Source: Rhodanobacteraceae bacterium | Lineage (GTDB): Bacteria > Pseudomonadota > Gammaproteobacteria > Xanthomonadales > SZUA-5 | Direction: 5' to 3' | Assembly (NCBI GenBank): GCA_016717705.1 | Contig: JADKFD010000006.1 | Location: 1 to 64,000 of the forward strand | DNA length: 64,000 nucleotides | In this document: positions 36,071 through 46,462 of the stretch, one piece after another | How the letters are laid out: the number at the start of each line of letters is the position of its first letter | Numbering within the stretch: position 1 is the stretch's first letter | Notes under the pieces: generated by a model | Told to the model about the DNA's origin: nothing | Databases searched by the model: none | Seen by the model: only the letters and a program-made list of their open reading frames with translations | Translations under genes and position numbers: made by a program

Positions 36071-39000
36071 GAACCTCGTCGGTTGAGGCGCTGATTGCGT
36101 CTACCTCGACTGCCTCCGCCGCATCAGCGGAGAGCGTCGCGTCGTCGTTGCCGACGTCTTGCATGTCGGCAAGGAAGGCTTCCAGTTCGACATCGACTTC
36201 GGGCTCAGCCTCGGGCTCCAGTTCGGACACGAATTCCGGTTGGGAATTGGCGTCCGACGCTTCGAATTCCGGCTCCAGCGCGGGGCTTTCCTCGAGTTCC
36301 GATGACCACAGATCCGTCAGGTCGACACTCAGTTCGGCGCCGTCGCCCGTGCTTCCGTGCGCCAGCTCGACCGCAGCGGATTCCACTCGGTCGCTGCCGT
36401 CCTCAGCCTCTTGTGCTTCGACTGACGCCGGAGCATCGGCTTCGAACCAGAACTCCTCGCCAGCACTTGCGGAATCCCCAGCGTTGGCGTCTGCGGCGGT
36501 TTCTCCGGCAGCGCGCTCGGGTTGAGCTTCGACCGCCGCGTCGGCATCGCCGACCGCCAGCAGATCATCGAGGTCCACGGCCTGCGCCAGGACATCCTCA
36601 TCATCAGCAACGTGCGCAGTCGCAGGCGCCTCAGCGTCGACAGTCCCCGGCAACTCATCGGAGACCAGGTCCAGCCAGGACTCGTGCAGGTTGGTCTGCG
36701 CCGGTTCCGCGGGGGCGGCGAGCTCCTCCAGATCACGCGCCTCGACCACCGCATCGATCTCATCGCTGGCATCGAACACTTCGGTCAATTCAACCGTCGG
36801 CGCAATGTCCTCTTCGGCTTCATACCAGGGCCTCGACTCGACCGGCGCTGCGCCGGATTCGATATCGTGTGCCGCAGCACCGGCAATCTCCGCCGACTCT
36901 TCATCCCTGGCTTCGTCCGCCACATGGATGCCGAAGCCGTGGAAGGGATGATCGGGCGCCGGCAGATCGTCGCGCAGCGCAAGGACGCGGTCCGCCAGTT
37001 CCGTGGTGTCCGGCGCTGGCGCTTTCGTCTCCAGCGCGACCATGACGCTGGCGATGCATGCTGCCGCTTCCTGCAGGGTATCCAGCCCTTCGCCGGAGGG
37101 TTCCATTCCGCGGGCACGCAGGCGCTTCAGATAGCCTTCCAGCGGTGCGACAACCCGCGTCAACACCGGCAGATCGACCATCGACAGCGCACCATTCAAG
37201 GTGTGCACGGCGCGCAGCAGTTCCTCGGTGACCGGAATCGGTCCCGCCGTGGCGGTGGTTTCCAGGTAGGCGCGAATCGTGGCCAGATGCGTTTCGACCT
37301 CACTGCTGAGGATCTCCATCAGCATCGGGTCCACATCGAGCAGTGATGGCTCGCTGCCAGCCAGATCTGCGCTTGCCGTCTCGCCAGCCAGTGGCGCCTG
37401 CACGTCGCCAGCAGCCGGCGCGTCGACGACCACGGCATGCGGCGACGCGTCTGCGTCGGCCTTGGACTCGTCCTCGATCGTCAAATCCGTCGCAGCGGGT
37501 GCTGCGACTTCGGCAACCTCCGCCGCGTCAGCGTGTTCCGCAGTATCCACAACCTCTGCGGCATGCGTTTCCGTGTTCACTTCGACGGCAACAGCTCCCG
37601 CCACGGCGGCCGGCTGGACTTCAGCCGTGTCCACCGGGGCGGGCGAGGATTTTGGGAGCCAGACCTCCTGGCCCGTGGCCAATTGGTCGGAGACCCACAT
37701 GATCGTGCCGACATTGGCATCTGGCTGACCTTCACCCTTGAGGGCAGACAGCATCCCCGGTAGTGCTGCAATCGCATGGTCAAGCAGATCGAGTACTGCC
37801 GGCGTTGGCTGGATGGTCTTGTCCAGCACGCGGTTCAGCATGTTTTCGATCTTCCAGGCGTACTCGCCGATGGCCAGCGCGCCAACCAGACGACCGCTTC
37901 CCTTCAAGGTATGGAAAGAACGCCGAACCGGCTTCAGCTTCTCCAGATCGCCCAGATCGTTTTTCCAGGCCGGGTATTGCCGATTGAGATTGTCGAGCTC
38001 GTCCTGGACTTCTTCGACGAAAACCTCGCGGATTTCGTCATCGATCTCATCCGACGGCACCGAGTGAAAACCCATCTGGGGCAGCTGGATGCTCGGCGTC
38101 ACGTAAGCCGGGGCGACCGGCGCGGCCGGCTTCTCCACCGGCGGCGGAGTCACCTCGACGGGTGCTTCTAATACCGGCTCCGCCACTTCCGGAGCCTGCT
38201 CGGCAACCACCTCGGCAGCTTCCTCGGCAGCTTCTTCGGCAAAGGTTTGCGCGGCTTCTTCGGCAACTTCCTCGGCAGCTGCCGGAACCTGTTCAATCAG
38301 GCCGCCAGCGTCAGGCTCGGCCAATTCGAGCACTGTCGCGGGCGCCTCGTCGACCATGGACCACGACGTATCGACCGCCAGGTCTTCCAGGCTCGCTTCA
38401 GCAATGGGCGCAGCCACCTCGGCTGGCGCCTCGCTCTCGGCACTGATGCGCAGTCCATCCAGATCCTGGACCGATGGCGCCAATGCCTCGGGGGCGGATT
38501 CACCGACGACCAGACCCTCCAGGCCCTCGCCTGGCGCGATCTGCACCGCGCTGCTCATCTCGATCTCGGGCAGCGTTTCGGCCTGCAGGTCGACGGCGTC
38601 GACCATGTCGATCGCCGCACTGGTGTCTTCGGTCTGTGCGAAGCTGGCAATCAGCGCATCCACCGCACTGGCGTCGGAGACCGGCGCTTCCGGCTGCGCT
38701 GCCTCCACCGGCACCTCTTCCGCGACTGGCGGCTGGGTACGTTCGGTGGTGAAGGTCTCGGCAAAGGTCGGAAATGCAGCTTCGGCGGGCGCCTCAGGTG
38801 CCGCAGGCGCGACCACCTCCGCGGCAACCGCTTCCTCGGCGGCGTCGCCTTCGGCCGGCAGCGGCCAGTAACCCAGCGCCTCCAGACTGCGCCGGGTGAC
38901 ATCGAGGATCTTGTTCCGATTCCGCCGGCCTTCCTTGACCGCCTCCAGGTAGAACTCGATGCTGGCAATGGCATCTGCCATCAGATCGAGCTGGTCGCCG

Positions 39001-40565
39001 GACGGGACCCGACGACGCTGCAACAGCTCGACTTCGGCGAAACGGATGACGCCGCCCAGCAGCTCCGCCGGTTCCGGCAGATTGAGCATGCGCATGGCGC
39101 CGGCAATTTCTTCCAGCAGGCGCGGGATCTGCTCGATCTTGCTGTGATCCCAAGGCGACTCGATGAATGCGACGATGTCCTGCTTGGCCTGCTGGATATT
39201 GGCCGAAGCTTCCTTGGTGGTGGCATCGAGGATCTTGCGCACCTCGGCCTGCGGCAACTCGAAGCCGCTCGACGGCGTCGACGGCGCGACGCGATTGTCG
39301 GATCCGAGGCGCTCGATGTGATCGTCCAGCGAGGACTCGACGTAAAGCAGTGACCCGGCGATGTCCAGCAGTACACTTTCCTCGGCCGGCTGGCGCCCGC
39401 GCACGATGCGCTCAAGCACGTCCTGCTGATCGAGCACGACGCGCCGCGGCACACCCAGACCCAGCATGCCCAGGGTATCGGCGACGCGGTGCAGCGCCTC
39501 GCCCTGCGGTGCCAGATCGTCGACATTGGCGCTACCGGTACGCAGGTAGAGATCCAGGGCATCCTTGACCCGCAGCAGGTCTTCCTTGATCGCCGTGCCG
39601 ACGGTATCCAGCAATGCACGGTTGTGGCCGGACAGCGCGCCCCGCGCGTGCTCGAGTTCGGCCTCGCTCGGCATCAGGCGGTCGAGCTTGTACACCTGCC
39701 GCAGTTCGGCAATGCGTTCGGAACTCGCCTTGGACTGGGCGACGTAGTAGAGCAATCCCTTGACCAGATCGGTCGGCGGGTTGTTGGCAAAGGCCGCCTC
39801 GCCAGCATCGATCAGGCGCTTCAGTTCGCGATCGACGCGACCGGCGAGCAGCTTCAGTGCCACCGAGGCATCGACGCCCTTGATCAGCACCGCTTCGAGT
39901 GCCGCGGCGGCGATCCAGAACAGGCGCCTGGCATCCAGCTGCACGCACATCGTGCGGACGCGATCGACGATGGCGATCAGCCGCGTCAGATTGCCGTCGA
40001 CATCATCGCCCTTGAACCACTTGAGCAGTCCGAACTGGTAAGCCAGACGCAGGCGACCGCCGTTGGACGCGATCATCTGCTGCGGAACCGCGCTCTTGGC
40101 GCCCGCTGCGGCCGGCGGCAACGGTGCCCCCAGATCCGGCGAGAACAGCGAGGTTTCGCTGAGCAGTTTCTCGCCCCGACATGCACGCAGATCGTTCAAC
40201 AGCGGCAGCAGAACGATCGGAATGTCGCGGTGTCCGCTCTGCAGTCGCTCCAGGTAATCGGGCAACTGCACCATGCCGCGCATCAGCACGGTATAGGAGT
40301 CGTCCGCCTGCTTGACCTGCCCGTCGAGCAGGCCGAGCGCCAGGCGCTCCATCTCCTCGACCACCATGGCGGCGCCGTACAGTTCCACCATGCGCAGCGT
40401 GCCCTGCACCTGGTGCAGGTAGCTGGCGCAAAAGCGCATCTGGCTCTTGTCTGCAGTGTCCTCGACGTACGCTTCAAGCGCCTGCTGCGCCTGCTTGAGC
40501 GTGTCATCCAGCTCCTGCTTGACCCAGGTCAGCGTGGTGAAGTCGATGTCGTCTTGAAGCCTCAT
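36071..40565 (-). CDS. chpA: ChpA 5' part: N-terminal FimL-like region and Hpt domains
   Basis: N-terminal ~1,498 residues of ChpA (joined length about 2,490). Residues 1-560 are the helical FimL/ChpA N-terminal region, with an Hpt-like site SYLHQVQGTLRM (H51, lacking the usual lysine). True Hpt motifs follow at about 885 (SFHTLKGSGRLVG) and 1121 (AVHTLNGALSMVD). Long Glu/Ala/Val linkers separate them (AEEVAEEAAQTFAEEAAEEA). Starts MRLQDDIDFTTLTWVKQEL at 40565. The frame is lost by one base near 36070 in the third acidic linker. The kinase is expected to phosphorylate PilG and PilH. Confidence 0.92.
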
Positions 40566-40676
40566 CCGCGGACTCCTTGTTTCCGGCTTCGCCGCGCGTC
40601 GTGCATGCGCCTGCTACCCGCGCTGCGGCAATGGGCCCGCAGCTTCGCCTTGGTGATCAACAACCGCATGTCATGC

Positions 40677-42713
40677 TCAGTTCGGCAGCTTGAAGTCGGC
40701 TACTGAACGTCGCAGATCCGCTGCGAGTTGCGCGAGGTTTCCAATGGATTCGGCCGTCTGGCTGGCACCCACTGAGGTCTGCGTCGTAATTTCCTGAATC
40801 ACGTTCATCGTTGCTGAGATGTTGGTCGCAGCAGCCGATTGCTGACGCGCGGCTTGTGAGATGTTTTGAATCAGGTCCGCCAAGTCGTTCGACACCTTTT
40901 CGATCTCGCCCAGCGCCAGACCCGCGTCTTCGGCGAGGCGGGCACCGGCGACCACTTCCGCGGTGGTTTGCTCCATCGAACTCACCGCTTCGTTGGTGTC
41001 GGATTGAATCGTCTGCACCAGCGTTTCGATACGTTTCGTGGCGTTGGAAGCGCGTTCTGCGAGTCGCTGCACTTCGTCGGCCACCACCGCGAATCCGCGG
41101 CCCGCCTCACCGGCGGATGCCGCTTGAATGGCGGCGTTCAGCGCGAGAATGTTGGTCTGTTCGGCGATGTCGTTGATCAGTTCGACGATGGATCCAATTT
41201 CCTGTGACGATTCACCCAGTCGCTTGATTCGTTTCGAGGTTTCCTGAATCTGGTCACGGATGTTGTCCATGCCCTGAATCGTCTGGCGCACGATCGCGGC
41301 GCCCTTGCCGGCGATTTGCACCGAGCGTTGCGCCACGTCGGCGCTCTCGGCCGAGTTGCGCGACACCTCGTCGATGGACACCGCGATTTCGTTGATCGCG
41401 GCCGAGGCCGAGGTGATCTGCTGCGCCTGATGCTCGGCGGCTTCGGCGAGGTGCATTGCCGTGGCCTGGGTTTCCTGGGCGGCGGCGGCCACCTGCACGG
41501 CGGTCTCGTTGATGGTGGTCACCAGGCTGCGCAGCGCTTCCACTGCGAAGTTGATGGAGTCCGCGATTGCGCCGGTGATGTCCTCGGTAACCGTTGCCTT
41601 TACCGTCAGATCGCCTTCTGCCAGCGATCCCATTTCGTCCAGGAGGCGCAAAATGGCTTCCTGGTTACGCTGGTTGAGATCGGCGGTGATCTTGTAGCGG
41701 CGAGCCTGGTCGCGGTAGATCAAGATCGCCAACAGGATCAGCGCCAGGGCCGCGAGGGCGCCGGAGGCGATGGCCGCGGTGAGCGACGGGAAAGTGCGAC
41801 GACCCGCCTGTTCGGCGTATTCCACCGACAGTTGCTCGGCGTCTTCCAGCAGCTGCTCGGAATCCAGCGACACCGTATTGGCGGCTTCGCGCACGTCGAT
41901 CAAATCGATGGCGCCGGTGGTGATGCTTTCGACGTACTGCCCGAGTTCCTGGAAAATCGAGTAGATCTCGCTCAGCACATTGCGCGCTTCGGGCACCGTG
42001 ATCGCCTTGATGCCCTGTTCGTCGCTGCCATTCTGCAAGGCGTCGAGAATCTGGCCGAAGACGGCGGCGTCGCGATTGAAGCCGTCGGCTGCGGTGGCGG
42101 CGGTCTGGCCACCCTGCAGCACTTCGTTCAGTCGGCGCAACATACGGTCGGCCAGCGTGTTCTGGCGACCGGAGACGTAGACCTGATCCTGTGGCGCCCC
42201 GCGATTGGCCAGCAACTGCGTCATTTCGTCGGTGCGTGCCTGCAGCAGCGGAATCTTGTCCTGGAACTCGGTGGCGGTCGCGTTCAAGTCTTCGACCACG
42301 GCGCGGTTCTTGATGATGACGTCGGCGGCCTGCTGGATCGGCGCCCAGGTGTCCTTGACCGCGGACAGCGCAACCTGGACCTGGGGGTTCTTGCTGATCG
42401 AGGGCACGCCTTCCTGCGGATCGCCGGACTCCAGCTTTTGCAGATGCGCCTGGATGGTTTCCTTGATTTCCTTCAACTCGTCGAAGGCTTCGGCCTGACC
42501 GCCGGCCGCCTGCGCCGCGAATTTCGCCAACTGCTGCGAATACACGCGGATGTCGGTGGACAGACCGATTGCGGCACGGTCCTCGTTGTTGTTTACGTTC
42601 GCGAAGAAGAAGTTCGCGATCAGGCCCACAAGGCCGACCAGCAACACCACCACGAGGATGGCGAGCATGGTCGAGCTTTCGCGCTGTTGGATACCGCCGG
42701 CTGCCGCACTCAT
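40677..42713 (-). CDS. pilJ: PilJ, methyl-accepting chemotaxis protein of type IV pili
   Basis: Transmembrane receptor for the Pil-Chp pathway (678 residues). Helices at about 17-38 (LAILVVVLLVGLVGLIANFFF) and about 318-338 flank a periplasmic PilJ-type sensor duplication (NNNEDRAAIGLSTDIRVYSQQL; IPLLQARTDEMTQLLANRG). HAMP-like and signalling domains follow, with the hairpin tip EQTNILALNAAIQAASAGEAGRGFAVVADEV, here continuous with the family. No CheR-type PilK gene lies between pilJ and chpA; 40566-40676 holds no gene. Confidence 0.96.
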   Translation of the reverse strand: MSAAAGGIQQRESSTMLAILVVVLLVGLVGLIANFFFANVNNNEDRAAIGLSTDIRVYSQQLAKFAAQAAGGQAEAFDELKEIKETIQAHLQKLESGDPQEGVPSISKNPQVQVALSAVKDTWAPIQQAADVIIKNRAVVEDLNATATEFQDKIPLLQARTDEMTQLLANRGAPQDQVYVSGRQNTLADRMLRRLNEVLQGGQTAATAADGFNRDAAVFGQILDALQNGSDEQGIKAITVPEARNVLSEIYSIFQELGQYVESITTGAIDLIDVREAANTVSLDSEQLLEDAEQLSVEYAEQAGRRTFPSLTAAIASGALAALALILLAILIYRDQARRYKITADLNQRNQEAILRLLDEMGSLAEGDLTVKATVTEDITGAIADSINFAVEALRSLVTTINETAVQVAAAAQETQATAMHLAEAAEHQAQQITSASAAINEIAVSIDEVSRNSAESADVAQRSVQIAGKGAAIVRQTIQGMDNIRDQIQETSKRIKRLGESSQEIGSIVELINDIAEQTNILALNAAIQAASAGEAGRGFAVVADEVQRLAERASNATKRIETLVQTIQSDTNEAVSSMEQTTAEVVAGARLAEDAGLALGEIEKVSNDLADLIQNISQAARQQSAAATNISATMNVIQEITTQTSVGASQTAESIGNLAQLAADLRRSVADFKLPN

Positions 42714-42764
42714 CGCTCTATAACCCCCACTGTCGTCCCGTCCAAACCCCGATTGTCGGCCTGC

Positions 42765-43319
42765 TCAGGCCGCTGCCTGCATGAAATCCGGCGCCCGCAT
42801 GAGCGCGTTCATGCTGAAAACTCCCCAACTCGACTGCCCTTGCCGGTATTCGCTCTCGAGAAAGCGGCTGACCGGAGAGTCTGCATAAACTTCGATGTCG
42901 CGCATGTTCTCGTCGACGAAACTGCGCTGTCCGAGCACTTCGTCGACGACCAGCCCCACGCTACCACTGGCGAGACGCACCACGAGCACTCGGGTACGTT
43001 CGTTCACGCGAAAAGGTTCGCCCTCGAGGAAACCGCGCAGATGCACCACGGTCACCAGGTTGCCGCGCACATTGGCGATCCCGAGCATCCAGGCCTTGGT
43101 CCCCGGCACCGCGGTGATCTGCGGAAACATCAGGATTTCGTTGACTTCGGAAATATCGCTGACCAGGAACGCGTCGCCGAGTCGATAGGCAATGGCGCGC
43201 CACAGGCCGGGTGCGTCCAGCTGTTCGGGCAATCCCGCAACGTGCGCGAGGCTGCGCCGCTCGTAATCGAGCAGAATCTCGAAGGGGTTCAGCGCAGCGT
43301 TCTCGGGCAAGTCAACCAT
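42765..43319 (-). CDS. pilI: PilI, CheW-like coupling protein
   Basis: CheW-fold adaptor linking PilJ to ChpA (184 residues). CheW signature stretches are AYRLGDAFLVSDISEVNEIL, WMLGIANVRGNLVTVVHLRGFL and VGLVVDEVLGQRSF. Located between pilH and pilJ as in Pseudomonas and Xanthomonas, 10 bp after pilH. Confidence 0.95.
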   Translation of the reverse strand: MVDLPENAALNPFEILLDYERRSLAHVAGLPEQLDAPGLWRAIAYRLGDAFLVSDISEVNEILMFPQITAVPGTKAWMLGIANVRGNLVTVVHLRGFLEGEPFRVNERTRVLVVRLASGSVGLVVDEVLGQRSFVDENMRDIEVYADSPVSRFLESEYRQGQSSWGVFSMNALMRAPDFMQAAA

Positions 43320-43329
43320 CGACGCTTCC

Positions 43330-43698
43330 TCAGGATGGCTTCAGCAGAGTCTGGATCCGCGCCACGAGATCGCGCTCGTTGGGCGGCTTGGAGATGAAGT
43401 CCTTGGCGCCCTGGCGCATGCCCCAGATGCGGTCCGTCTCCATGTTCTTGGTAGTCACGATGATGACCGGAATCGCCGAGGTTCCCGGGTCGCGACTCAA
43501 GATGCGCGTGGCCTGGAAACCGTTGGTGCCCGGCATGATCACATCCATCAGGATCAGGTCCGGAAGCTCTGCGCGTGCGCGAGCGATGCCTTCTTCCGCG
43601 CTGGAAGCCGACGAGGTCTGGAATCCGGCACGTTCGAGCATGCCGCTGAGGACGCGGATGTCCGTCGGCGAGTCATCGACAATCAGGATTCGTGCCAT
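43330..43698 (-). CDS. pilH: PilH, CheY-like response regulator
   Basis: Single-domain receiver (122 residues) phosphorylated by ChpA; in Pseudomonas it tunes pilus retraction. Acidic pair VDDS, phospho-Asp in LILMDVIMPGTNGF, and Lys in DFISKPPN are present. 28 bp after pilG. Confidence 0.95.
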   Translation of the reverse strand: MARILIVDDSPTDIRVLSGMLERAGFQTSSASSAEEGIARARAELPDLILMDVIMPGTNGFQATRILSRDPGTSAIPVIIVTTKNMETDRIWGMRQGAKDFISKPPNERDLVARIQTLLKPS

Positions 43699-43726
43699 GC
43701 AGACCTCCCCGTCGGCATGTCGGCGC

Positions 43727-44152
43727 CTAGTGCAGCGGCGCGGCGGTCTTGGCGTCGACGTAACGCCGGATCGCGCCGAGCAATTCTTCGCGGGTGAACG
43801 GCTTGGTCAGGTATTGCTCCGAGCCGACGATGCGCCCGCGCGCCTTGTCGAACAGGCCATCCTTGCTCGACAGCATGATCACCGGCGTGCCTTTGAACAC
43901 CTGATTGTTCTTGATCAGGGCACAGGTCTGATAGCCATCCAGACGCGGCATCATGATGTCGACGAAGATGATGTGCGGCTGGTGGTCGGAGATCTTGGCG
44001 AGCGCCTCGAATCCGTCCGTCGCCGTCACCACGTCGCAGCCCTCTTTTTTCAGCAGCGTTTCCGCAGTCCGGCGAATGGTCTTGCTGTCGTCGATGACCA
44101 TTACGCGCAGTCCGGCGAGGCTCCCCTTGCTCTGTGTCTCGTCCACTCCCAC
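43727..44152 (-). CDS. pilG: PilG, CheY-like response regulator
   Basis: Single-domain receiver (141 residues) required for pilus extension in relatives. VMVIDDSKTIRRT, phospho-Asp in IIFVDIMMPRLDGYQT and Lys in LTKPFTREEL are intact. First gene of pilGHIJ-chpABC; a consensus-like promoter lies 120 bp upstream. Confidence 0.96.
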   Translation of the reverse strand: MGVDETQSKGSLAGLRVMVIDDSKTIRRTAETLLKKEGCDVVTATDGFEALAKISDHQPHIIFVDIMMPRLDGYQTCALIKNNQVFKGTPVIMLSSKDGLFDKARGRIVGSEQYLTKPFTREELLGAIRRYVDAKTAAPLH

Positions 44153-44478
44153 CTCCGCCCCGTTTTGTCGTCAGCGCGACGCCATGTCGCCCTGTGCCGG
44201 CAGTTGCCGACGAATCCTTGTCGTGTTCGACCGTGTGGCCCGAACAAGATCGGCAAGACTCCCTGAAAGCTCTTTAGCCAAGCCTCCACCGATTGTCAAG
44301 ATTACGTTGCAAGTGTTTGTGCTTGCTGGATTCAGCACACCTGCTCGGCGACCTGCAACCGGGTGATTCCCGCCCACGATACAGGGGATTTTGCACCTGC
44401 GCAGGCATAATAGGCGAGTCCCCGGGGTCAATCCTTGTGCCCGGAATGGCAATCCCTTTCGTTTCAAGGAGTTGGCGC
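44153..44478. other. Divergent intergenic region between pilG and gshB
   Basis: 326 bp with no gene. It holds the pilG promoter (44271-44299, minus) and, toward gshB, a -10-like CATAAT at 44406-44411 without a convincing -35 at the right spacing, and an AAGGAG site before gshB. Confidence 0.6.
44271..44299 (-). promoter_or_regulatory. Sigma70-type promoter for the pilG-chpC operon
   Basis: On the minus strand: -35 TTGACA (44294-44299), exactly 17 bp, -10 TAAAGA (44271-44276). It predicts a leader of about 110 nt before the pilG ATG at 44152. Confidence 0.65.
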
Positions 44479-45426
44479 ATGCCCCGCCGCGTCGCGGTGC
44501 TGATGGACCCGATCCAGAAGCTGAAAATTCACAAGGACTCGACCTTCGCGATGCTGCTGGAAGCGCAACGCCGCGGGATCGAGATCCATGTTTGCGAACA
44601 AAAGGACCTGGGATTGCGCAATGGTCGCGCCTGGCTGCGCACGCGAATCACGCGGGTGATCGACGATCCGGCCGGCTGGTACGAGCAGGCGGCGCCGCAG
44701 GTGCACGATGCGAGTGATTTCGACTGGATCCTGCTGCGCAAGGACCCGCCCTTCGATGGCGAGTATCTCTACGACACGCAGATGCTCGAGCGCGCCGAAG
44801 CGCTCGGCGTGACCGTGGTCAATCGACCCGCGGCGCTGCGCGATGCCAACGAAAAGCTGTTCACGGCGCTGTTTCCACAATGCTGTCCGCCGACGCTGGT
44901 GGCGCGGCTGCCGGACGATCTGCGCGAGTTTGTGGCCGAGCACGGCAACTGCGTGGTCAAGGTGCTCGACTCGATGGGCGGCACGTCGATTTTCCGCGTG
45001 CAGCCGGGCGATCCCAACCTGAACGTGATCTTCGAGACGGTGACGCTGGAGGGCACCCAGGCGGCCATGATCCAGCGTTACATTCCGGAAATTGTCGATG
45101 GCGACAAGCGCATTCTGGTGATCGACGGCGAGCCGGTGCCGTATGCGCTCGCGCGCATCCCGAAGGCCGGCGAGTTCCGCGGCAATCTGGCCAAGGGTGG
45201 CAGCGGCCGCGGACAAGCGCTGAGTGAACGTGATCGGTGGATCTGCGCCGAGGTCGGCCCGGAACTGCGCCGCCGCGGCCTGATCTTCGTCGGGCTGGAC
45301 GTGATCGGCAACTATCTCACCGAGGTGAACGTCACCTCCCCGACCTGCATTCGCGAACTGGACGCGCAATTCGGGCTGAACATTGCCGGGCTGCTGTTCG
45401 ATCGCCTGGAGGCACTGCGATCGTGA
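44479..45426 (+). CDS. gshB: Glutathione synthetase
   Basis: ATP-grasp ligase joining gamma-glutamylcysteine and glycine (315 residues, E. coli 316). Begins MPRRVAVLMDPIQKLKIHKDS after a strong AAGGAG at 7-bp spacing. The ATP-grasp core shows VVKVLDSMGGTSIF, MIQRYIPEIVDGDKRI and the glycine-rich NLAKGGSGRG; GLDVIGNYLTEVNVTSPT ends the domain. The stop overlaps the GTG of tonB. Glutathione synthesis next to the Pil-Chp genes is the conserved PAO1-like neighbourhood. Confidence 0.97.
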   Translation: MPRRVAVLMDPIQKLKIHKDSTFAMLLEAQRRGIEIHVCEQKDLGLRNGRAWLRTRITRVIDDPAGWYEQAAPQVHDASDFDWILLRKDPPFDGEYLYDTQMLERAEALGVTVVNRPAALRDANEKLFTALFPQCCPPTLVARLPDDLREFVAEHGNCVVKVLDSMGGTSIFRVQPGDPNLNVIFETVTLEGTQAAMIQRYIPEIVDGDKRILVIDGEPVPYALARIPKAGEFRGNLAKGGSGRGQALSERDRWICAEVGPELRRRGLIFVGLDVIGNYLTEVNVTSPTCIRELDAQFGLNIAGLLFDRLEALRS

Positions 45427-46289
45427 GCGATGCGCCGATCGAATCCGGTGATCGACTGTCGTTGACGCTGTTGTTTGCGACCGTGGTGCATGCCGTGCTG
45501 ATCTTTGGCGTCGGCTTTGCCGATGAGGACGCGCCGGGCTCGGCGTTGCCGGCGCTGGACGTCATCCTGGTGCAGTCGGCAACCCAGGAGGTACCCGAGA
45601 AGGCCGATTTCCTGGCCAACGCGGCGCAGACCGGCGGCGGCACCCTGGATGAGGCCAAGCGTCCGACCCAGGTGTTCTCGTCGCCGGTCCCCAAACCCGA
45701 CGATGGCATTGCACCGATGCCGGTGCGCGCCAGCGCGCCCGACCCGACTCCGGCCGAAGTGGCGCCCACGCCGGTGCTGACCCAGGACGAGTCGACGCTG
45801 CGGGTGAATCCGGTACCGCCGAAGGAAGAAAGTCGCCCGCGGCAGTTGCCGCGCGATGAAACCCTGATCGAACGCAGCATGCAGATGGCGCGTCTGGCCT
45901 CGGAGCTCGATCGCCAGGCACAGGCTTACGCCAAACGGCCGAAACGCAAGTTCATTTCGGCCAACACGCGCGAGTACGCCTACGCCAACTACATGGCCGC
46001 CTGGGTCGCCCGGGTCGAGCGCGTCGGCAACCTGAACTATCCCGACGAGGCGCGCCGGCGCAAGCTCGAGGGCAGCCTGGTGCTGACGGTGGCGATCAAC
46101 CGCGACGGTAGCCTCGAACGCATCGACATCATCAAGCCCTCAGGACACCAGGTGCTCGATGACGCCGCCCAGCGCATCGTCGAGCTGTCCGCCCCGTTCC
46201 CGCCGGTACCGAAGAGCGACGAGGAAATCGACATCCTGCACATCACGCGGACCTGGCAGTTCGTGGCCGGGGATATATCGATGAAGTGA
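45423..46289 (+). CDS. TonB-family protein (TonB3-like, type IV pilus linked)
   Basis: Energy-transducer-like protein of 288 residues: membrane helix at about 14-32 (LTLLFATVVHAVLIFGVGF), a proline/acid-rich periplasmic spacer, and the TonB C-terminal domain (VGNLNYPDEARRRKLEGSLVLTVAINRDGSL; LDDAAQRIVELSAPFPPVP). By position between gshB and yqgE it corresponds to P. aeruginosa TonB3 (PA0406), which I recall as needed for twitching; the function here is inferred. Start is GTG overlapping the gshB stop (GTGA). Confidence 0.9.
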   Translation: MSDAPIESGDRLSLTLLFATVVHAVLIFGVGFADEDAPGSALPALDVILVQSATQEVPEKADFLANAAQTGGGTLDEAKRPTQVFSSPVPKPDDGIAPMPVRASAPDPTPAEVAPTPVLTQDESTLRVNPVPPKEESRPRQLPRDETLIERSMQMARLASELDRQAQAYAKRPKRKFISANTREYAYANYMAAWVARVERVGNLNYPDEARRRKLEGSLVLTVAINRDGSLERIDIIKPSGHQVLDDAAQRIVELSAPFPPVPKSDEEIDILHITRTWQFVAGDISMK

Positions 46290-46305
46290 GTGGTGAAGCG
46301 GCGAA

Positions 46306-46447
46306 TAGTGAGTAGTGAATAGTGAGTAAAAACCGGCATCGGCTCGCGGTGAGGTGCCGAACAGACTGCGCCAAACAGCGAGAAACCCGCGGCCCTTCGG
46401 GTGTTACTCACTACTCACTACTCACTACTCACTACTTACTACTCACT
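46306..46447. repeat. Inverted simple-sequence repeats (TCACTAC heptamer family)
   Basis: Left arm 46306-46328 is TAGTGAG/TAGTGAA units; right arm 46405-46447 is about six TCACTAC-type units on the same strand, the complement of the left arm. The pair can form a long hairpin across about 75 bp. It sits between convergent tonB and the DUF1501 gene. Confidence 0.7.
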
Positions 46448-46462
46448 GGCCCGCCGCGGGCC
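46448..46462 (-). terminator. GC hairpin immediately after the DUF1501 stop
   Basis: Stem GGCCCG/CGGGCC with a 3-base loop adjoins the DUF1501 stop codon (46463-46465) on its downstream side. No T tract. Confidence 0.35.

Noticed and set aside
44391..44411. TTGCAC/CATAAT as a full gshB promoter
   Set aside because: The hexamers are only 9 bp apart, too close for sigma70; only the -10-like element is noted.
46405..46447. CRISPR-like array
   Set aside because: Units are 7 bp with no unique spacers; this is simple sequence.
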